A stretch of DNA of 64,000 nt. Source: JBAIYU01 sp036763085. GTDB lineage: Bacteria; Bacillota; Negativicutes; DSM-1736; Dendrosporobacteraceae. The notes beneath the pieces are model-generated. The model saw only the letters and a program-made list of their open reading frames with translations. It searched no databases and was not told where the DNA came from. Made by a program: the position numbers and the translations under genes. Location: assembly GCF_036763085.1 (NCBI RefSeq), contig NZ_JBAIYU010000021.1:76950-140949 (forward strand), written 5' to 3'. Shown here in pieces: positions 60,380 to 64,000 of this stretch (position 1 is the first letter of the stretch; the number at the start of each line of letters is the position of its first letter).

Positions 60380-61564
60380 TTATACCTCAATACTTTTTCT
60401 CCTTAATGTAAAGATAGTAACTTCGGCTGGACAGCCTACTCTAAATGGAAACCAGCTTCCAGTGCCAGTACTTACATATCCATAGGAATTGTCTTTTTGA
60501 TATAACCCTCGCATATATTTATATTTTACTGGTAGCAGAGATTTCCCCATTAAGGCTACCTGCCCGCCGTGAGTGTGACCTGTCAACGTCAAGGGAATTC
60601 CCGCATCAAATGCGTTATGAATAAAGTCAGGGTGATGGCTTAATAGTATTTTAAATGCATTTTCAGGAACACCCTGCATTGCTTTATTAAACATATCCTC
60701 GCGTTTTGCCACTTGCTCGTATCCGCTATCTGCCCAAGGATAATCGACACCAAGAAGGTAAAATGACTGACCTTTATCGTCTAATAACTTACTGCTATTA
60801 GTAAGAACGTTGATCGAGGTATTTGTAAGAGCCTTCCTTACCTTGCTTATGTCGCGAAAATACTCGTGATTACCCCAGCTGAAATAAACGCCAAACTTTA
60901 GTTCTGATGTTATTTCATTGAGCTTATCCATGGTCGGTTGTAATAAGGTAAGATCATCAATTAAATCACCGGTTATTACTAACAAATCAGGGTTTTCCCT
61001 TTTTACGACACTTAGTACTTCCTCTAAATTGTCAACTGAGAAAAACGCGCCAATATGAGTATCGCTTAGCTGTATAATTTTTAAATTATCTAAGTGAGCT
61101 GGCAAAGTTGCTAAAAACAACTCATGCCGCTGTAAAACAAAGCTCGATCCGCCTGAAAAGACGCCGTATGAACTCAGTCCTAATGCTGTCATCGGCAATG
61201 TGCCCGCTACAGTTTTTAAAAAAGCACGGCGACTTGCTTGCGGCACTGAACTCATCGTGTCTCGCCTTGCAGCTAACCAGCGTGAAATAATATAAAAAAC
61301 TGGTGAGAAAAAAAGAATTATGATCTGTCCCATTAACCATACAAACGCCAGTTTTATTAGCACTGGTGATATTGCACCTGGCTGTAACATTCTAATTGAA
61401 CCTATGCAGGCAATCGTTAGCATACTAAATGCCCAATATAAGCGTGTATAAAAAGGTTCTGCAAACATTGGAAAAGCCTTTTTAAGAAGTCGGTATACTA
61501 ACCAGCTAATTGCAACTAGAAGTAAAAATGCTATTAATAATGATATCATCGATGGACCGCGCAC
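60380..61564 (-). CDS. Membrane-anchored metallophosphoesterase
   Basis: A 394-residue protein. About four N-terminal spans (1-100) are followed by a twin-arginine-like SRRAFLK with another hydrophobic stretch (about 107-130), and a calcineurin-like domain: QLSDTHIG, TGDLIDD, WGNHEYF, LLSHHPDF and LTGHTHGGQ, all metal ligands present. The catalytic domain is probably outside the cytoplasmic membrane, as in YkuE and related proteins. Substrate unknown. GTG start after AGGAGG. Confidence 0.9.
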   Translation of the reverse strand: MRGPSMISLLIAFLLLVAISWLVYRLLKKAFPMFAEPFYTRLYWAFSMLTIACIGSIRMLQPGAISPVLIKLAFVWLMGQIIILFFSPVFYIISRWLAARRDTMSSVPQASRRAFLKTVAGTLPMTALGLSSYGVFSGGSSFVLQRHELFLATLPAHLDNLKIIQLSDTHIGAFFSVDNLEEVLSVVKRENPDLLVITGDLIDDLTLLQPTMDKLNEITSELKFGVYFSWGNHEYFRDISKVRKALTNTSINVLTNSSKLLDDKGQSFYLLGVDYPWADSGYEQVAKREDMFNKAMQGVPENAFKILLSHHPDFIHNAFDAGIPLTLTGHTHGGQVALMGKSLLPVKYKYMRGLYQKDNSYGYVSTGTGSWFPFRVGCPAEVTIFTLRRKSIEV

Positions 61565-61757
61565 AAGAACCTCCTGAATTTACCTCATAACATTTAATAA
61601 TCTTATTATGCAACTTTCTCCTGTATTTACTCTCTTCATTCCTTTGATTTTACCAGACAAAGACCAAAAATTTCAAGGCTAATTACTATTCTCCTCAGGC
61701 TATAAATTTGATACAATAGTTTAGTTAGCACTGACATTAACCTTAGGAGGTTTTTAC

Positions 61758-62324
61758 ATGAAGCTTTTAGATGAGATATACGATTGGGCGATTAGTTTAA
61801 CAACTGCTTTCAGTCTAGCCCTAATTATAAATATATTTGTTTTTCAGCCAACACAGGTAGTAGGTAATTCGATGCAGCCAACTTTACAAGACAGCAATTA
61901 TATTATTATTTCTAAACTTACACACACCTTCAAAACTGAACCAAATTATGGTGATATTGTTATTATAGATAGTCGTGTAAATCGCGATCGCACTTGGAAA
62001 GACGATTTAGCTGGCCCCGTATCAACTTACTTAAATGCTCTTGGAGTAACAAAATCTCCAGGACATGAAGTATGGGTTAAACGCGTCATTGGAAAACCTG
62101 GTGATATTCTAGAATTTAAAAACAACAAAGTTTATCGTAATTCTATACCTTTAGACGAGCCATATATCAAGGAAGTAATGACATATGCCTCTAACGCTAA
62201 AATAGTTGTTCCAACAGATCATGTATTCGTTCTAGGCGACAACCGAAACAATAGCAGCGATAGTCGTTTTATCGGACCGGTTAAAATGGATCATATTTTA
62301 GGAACTATGGTACTTAAAATCTAA
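61758..62324 (+). CDS. lepB: Signal peptidase I
   Basis: A 188-residue type I signal peptidase with one N-terminal span (about 12-30). Catalytic Ser38 in VVGNSMQPTL and Lys108 in EVWVKRVIGKPGD; box E is VLGDNRNNSSDSR. Single-span size is the Gram-positive SipS type. It cleaves secretory signal peptides outside the membrane. The ATG follows TTAGGAGG. Confidence 0.95.
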   Translation: MKLLDEIYDWAISLTTAFSLALIINIFVFQPTQVVGNSMQPTLQDSNYIIISKLTHTFKTEPNYGDIVIIDSRVNRDRTWKDDLAGPVSTYLNALGVTKSPGHEVWVKRVIGKPGDILEFKNNKVYRNSIPLDEPYIKEVMTYASNAKIVVPTDHVFVLGDNRNNSSDSRFIGPVKMDHILGTMVLKI

Positions 62325-62371
62325 TCATGTACTAATCGCCATTTGCATTATAATATGGTGAGGTGAGTATT

Positions 62372-62677
62372 GTGGACTCTTCCAAAAATGAAGTAGATTT
62401 AAACAGTCTTGTATTACTTGCTGCACTTTTAGCCATTGCTATTGCCAAAGGGCGAACTACCAATGAGATTAACATCATCGGCAATTTTCTTTCCACACTA
62501 GGTACAGCTCTCACTGTTATCGGCTCAAATCAGGATAATACTACAGTTCCCGATAAAGACAAAAATGTTGATGTAAATACAGATAATGTGGACTTACAAC
62601 AGCAAATCAATGTACTTAAGACCAAAATTGACGAACTTGAAAGAGAGCTAATAACAAAAAAAAGTAAGTTCAATTGA
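62372..62677 (+). CDS. Hypothetical protein with hydrophobic segment and coiled coil (101 aa)
   Basis: Unrecognised. Residues about 10-25 (SLVLLAALLAIAIAKGR) and about 33-50 are hydrophobic, followed by an acidic linker and a C-terminal coiled coil (QQQINVLKTKIDELERELI). Start is GTG at 62372 (GAGGTGAG before it) or GTG at 62363. Downstream of lepB by 47 bases and perhaps co-transcribed; the terminator overlaps its end. Small clostridial proteins of this pattern have no known role. Confidence 0.65.
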   Translation: MDSSKNEVDLNSLVLLAALLAIAIAKGRTTNEINIIGNFLSTLGTALTVIGSNQDNTTVPDKDKNVDVNTDNVDLQQQINVLKTKIDELERELITKKSKFN

Positions 62678-62704
62678 CCTAATTCGGTCATCGAACTTAC
62701 TTTT
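62660..62704. terminator. Bidirectional terminator
   Basis: Twelve-base arms with an inner TGACC/GGTCA hairpin, A-rich left and T-rich right, overlapping the stop of the coiled-coil protein gene. Confidence 0.8.
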
Positions 62705-62708
62705 ATTT

Positions 62709-62948
62709 TTAAACCTCACCTCGAAGATGTGCTAATTCTGCTTGTTTTTCACTATAGTACCACCTTACTGAATTACCGATTGCACAACGAATTGCATCCA
62801 TCTTTCCCTGCTGAGCGAGCTTTTTCAATTTGCTCACATCAAACCCACAAACGGAAAAATAACTAGATGAAATGAAGCCCCTTTCTTTCATGAGTTGACG
62901 ATAGCTTACACTATCTTTTCGATCCATTTCTACTGTCTTAATTGCCAT
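62709..62948 (-). CDS. Small hypothetical protein, possible excisionase-like fold (79 aa)
   Basis: Unrecognised. FISSSYFSVCGFDVSKLKKL then QGKMDAIRCAIGNSVRWYYSE resembles the winged-helix pattern of excisionase/MerR-like domains, where a helix reads KLAQQGKL and a strand ends in aromatic residues. A purine-rich GGGAGG precedes the ATG. No integrase is near. Confidence 0.6.
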   Translation of the reverse strand: MAIKTVEMDRKDSVSYRQLMKERGFISSSYFSVCGFDVSKLKKLAQQGKMDAIRCAIGNSVRWYYSEKQAELAHLRGEV

Positions 62949-63055
62949 ATTGTGCCTCCCATCAATAAAAAATGAGATTACAAATTGCAGTTGGTACTAT
63001 ACACCTATATTTTAAATCATTTTATTGAATCTGTATATTACATTTTTTAAAAATG

Positions 63056-63118
63056 TAGCCTAATAATGTTATTTTATTGTAAAGTATTCGTAAATCAGCA
63101 ATTTATAGTATTAGGCTA
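63056..63118. repeat. Inverted repeat with 43-base spacer
   Basis: TAGCCTAATA (63056-63065) and TATTAGGCTA (63109-63118) in the 238 bases between the small gene and the tRNA cluster. Nothing else was seen in this stretch besides the tRNA operon terminator. Confidence 0.4.
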
Positions 63119-63140
63119 TCAATAACATGCATAAAGCAAA

Positions 63141-63173
63141 AAGACCAATTTACCTTTTGAGTAAATTGGTCTT
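63141..63173 (-). terminator. Terminator of the rRNA-tRNA operon
   Basis: Perfect 13-base arms (63141-63153, 63161-63173) with a 7-base loop, followed on the minus strand by TTTGCTTTATG, right after the last tRNA. Confidence 0.85.
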
Positions 63174-63186
63174 GAATTATAAAGCG

Positions 63187-63262
63187 TGGAGCTGGCGAGA
63201 GGACTTGAACCCCCAACCTGCTGATTACAAGTCAGCTGCTCTACCAGTTGAGCTACGCCAGC
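63187..63262 (-). tRNA. tRNA-Thr (anticodon TGT)
   Basis: 76 bases with encoded CCA; acceptor GCTGGCG/CGCCAGC, anticodon loop CTTGTAA. Last of eight tRNAs in the operon. Confidence 0.97.
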
Positions 63263-63265
63263 AAA

Positions 63266-63341
<76 letters not shown>

Positions 63342-63382
63342 ATAGATATTTCTTAGTTTATGCATCTATTTTGATAATAAAA

Positions 63383-63459
63383 TGGCGACCCGGATGGGAC
63401 TCGAACCCACGACCTCCGCCGTGACAGGGCGGCATTCTAACCAACTAAACTACCGGGCC
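63383..63459 (-). tRNA. tRNA-Asp (anticodon GTC)
   Basis: 77 bases with encoded CCA; acceptor GGCCCGG, discriminator G, anticodon loop CTGTCAC. Confidence 0.97.
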
Positions 63460-63464
63460 GTATT

Positions 63465-63540
<76 letters not shown>

Positions 63541-63549
63541 ATATTAAGT

Positions 63550-63624
63550 TGGTGACCCGTAAGGGAATCGAACCCTTGATACCGCCGTGAAAGGGCGGTG
63601 TCTTAACCGCTTGACCAACGGGCC
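63550..63624 (-). tRNA. tRNA-Glu (anticodon TTC)
   Basis: 75 bases with encoded CCA; acceptor GGCCCGT, anticodon loop CTTTCAC. Confidence 0.97.
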
Positions 63625-63631
63625 ACATAAA

Positions 63632-63707
63632 TGGTGATCCACGATGGACTCGAACCATCGACACCCTGATTAAAAGTCAGGTGCTCTACCGACTGAGCTA
63701 GTGGATC
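63632..63707 (-). tRNA. tRNA-Lys (anticodon TTT)
   Basis: 76 bases with encoded CCA; acceptor GATCCAC, anticodon loop CTTTTAA. Confidence 0.97.
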
Positions 63708-63711
63708 ATTA

Positions 63712-63787
63712 TGGCTGGGGCGGCTGGACTCGAACCAACGCATGCGGGAGTCAAAGTCCCGTGCCTTACCAACTTGGCGACGCCCCA
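63712..63787 (-). tRNA. tRNA-Gln (anticodon TTG)
   Basis: 76 bases with encoded CCA; acceptor TGGGGCG with the U1-A72 pair typical for Gln, anticodon loop CTTTGAC. Partner of the glnS product. Confidence 0.97.
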
Positions 63788-63794
63788 GTAAAAA

Positions 63795-63870
63795 TGGCTC
63801 CTCGAGTAGGACTCGAACCTACGACCGATCGGTTAACAGCCGATTGCTCTACCAGCTGAGCTATCGAGGA
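63795..63870 (-). tRNA. tRNA-Asn (anticodon GTT)
   Basis: 76 bases with encoded CCA; acceptor TCCTCGA, anticodon loop CTGTTAA. First tRNA after 5S rRNA. Confidence 0.97.
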
Positions 63871-63876
63871 ATAAAA

Positions 63877-63990
63877 CCGGCATCTACTTATCCTCCCAGG
63901 CCGTTTCCAGCCAAGTACTTTCAGCGTATAAGGGCTTAACTACTGTGTTCGGTATGGGAACAGGTGGAACCCCTTAGCTATCGACACCAG
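63877..63990 (-). rRNA. rrf: 5S ribosomal RNA
   Basis: About 114 bases. On the minus strand it has GGTTCCACCTGTTCCCAT, CCGAACACAGTAGTTAAG and the closing GATGCCGG, which pairs with the 5' CTGGTGTC. The 5' boundary is set from that helix. 23S rRNA should lie beyond the right edge; eight tRNAs follow. Confidence 0.93.
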
Positions 63991-64000
63991 ATATTTAGGT

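Noticed and set aside
62709..62948. Integrated element marked by an excisionase
   Set aside because: Only a weak resemblance; no integrase, no direct repeats at the tRNA genes and no phage genes nearby.

Overview
The window is AT-rich DNA (roughly 36-38 % GC by eye) from a low-GC, endospore-forming Firmicute. Spore and clostridial markers are a SpoIID/LytB protein, a VanW lipoprotein, a CotF-like coat protein, the gene order DUF1934-argS-rpoE-pyrG, and a single-chain clostridial-type purL. A glutaminyl-tRNA synthetase, E. coli-type speD, lactate racemase and several CheX proteins suggest the Negativicutes (Sporomusa/Pelosinus-like). That placement is inference; no marker was compared with a database.

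Layout. 1-8.5 kb is a leftward block: DUF1934-argS-rpoE-pyrG, then sppA, a Yip1 membrane protein and a large lipoprotein. 8.6-12.3 kb holds a soluble chemoreceptor flanked by two related hairpin elements, a nuclease-like protein, SpoIID and VanW. 12.4-20 kb has a MurE paralogue, lactate racemase LarA, a DUF2156 protein, and a PocR histidine kinase paired with a DUF3369/HD-GYP response regulator. 20-27.3 kb has a sodium symporter with an attenuator-like leader, purL, a LysR regulator and speD. 27.4-36.6 kb combines CheY/CheX proteins, two ammonium transporters (one with glnB), and a T-box-controlled Lrp/aminotransferase pair. 36.8-63 kb is a mosaic of short units: transporters, PpnP, Cu/Zn SOD, SDR/iron-alcohol dehydrogenase, Mug, an FAD protein, a CotF-like coat protein, glnS, HD proteins, TauE/SafE, a type III polyketide synthase with an ICMT-like methyltransferase, an FMN glutamate-synthase-like protein, TcdA, radical SAM, metallophosphoesterase and signal peptidase I. 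63.1-64 kb is the end of a leftward rRNA operon: 5S rRNA, eight tRNAs and a terminator.

How parts work together. Nitrogen: both amt leaders have a promoter, a small hairpin with an AxxGxx six-base loop, and a terminator-like hairpin sharing bases with it, which suggests shared antitermination control. Signalling: a CheY is paired with a protein joining MshEN-like (c-di-GMP-binding type) repeats to a CheX-like region; a second unit has CheY-CheX fused plus a lone CheX; an HD-GYP c-di-GMP phosphodiesterase is in the same window.

The main unexpected observation is that at least four genes have a good Shine-Dalgarno sequence but no ATG/GTG/TTG at the right distance; each has an in-frame ATT or ATA there instead. 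No CRISPR array, prophage or intact insertion sequence was seen. A palindromic MITE-like element and possible degenerate relatives were.
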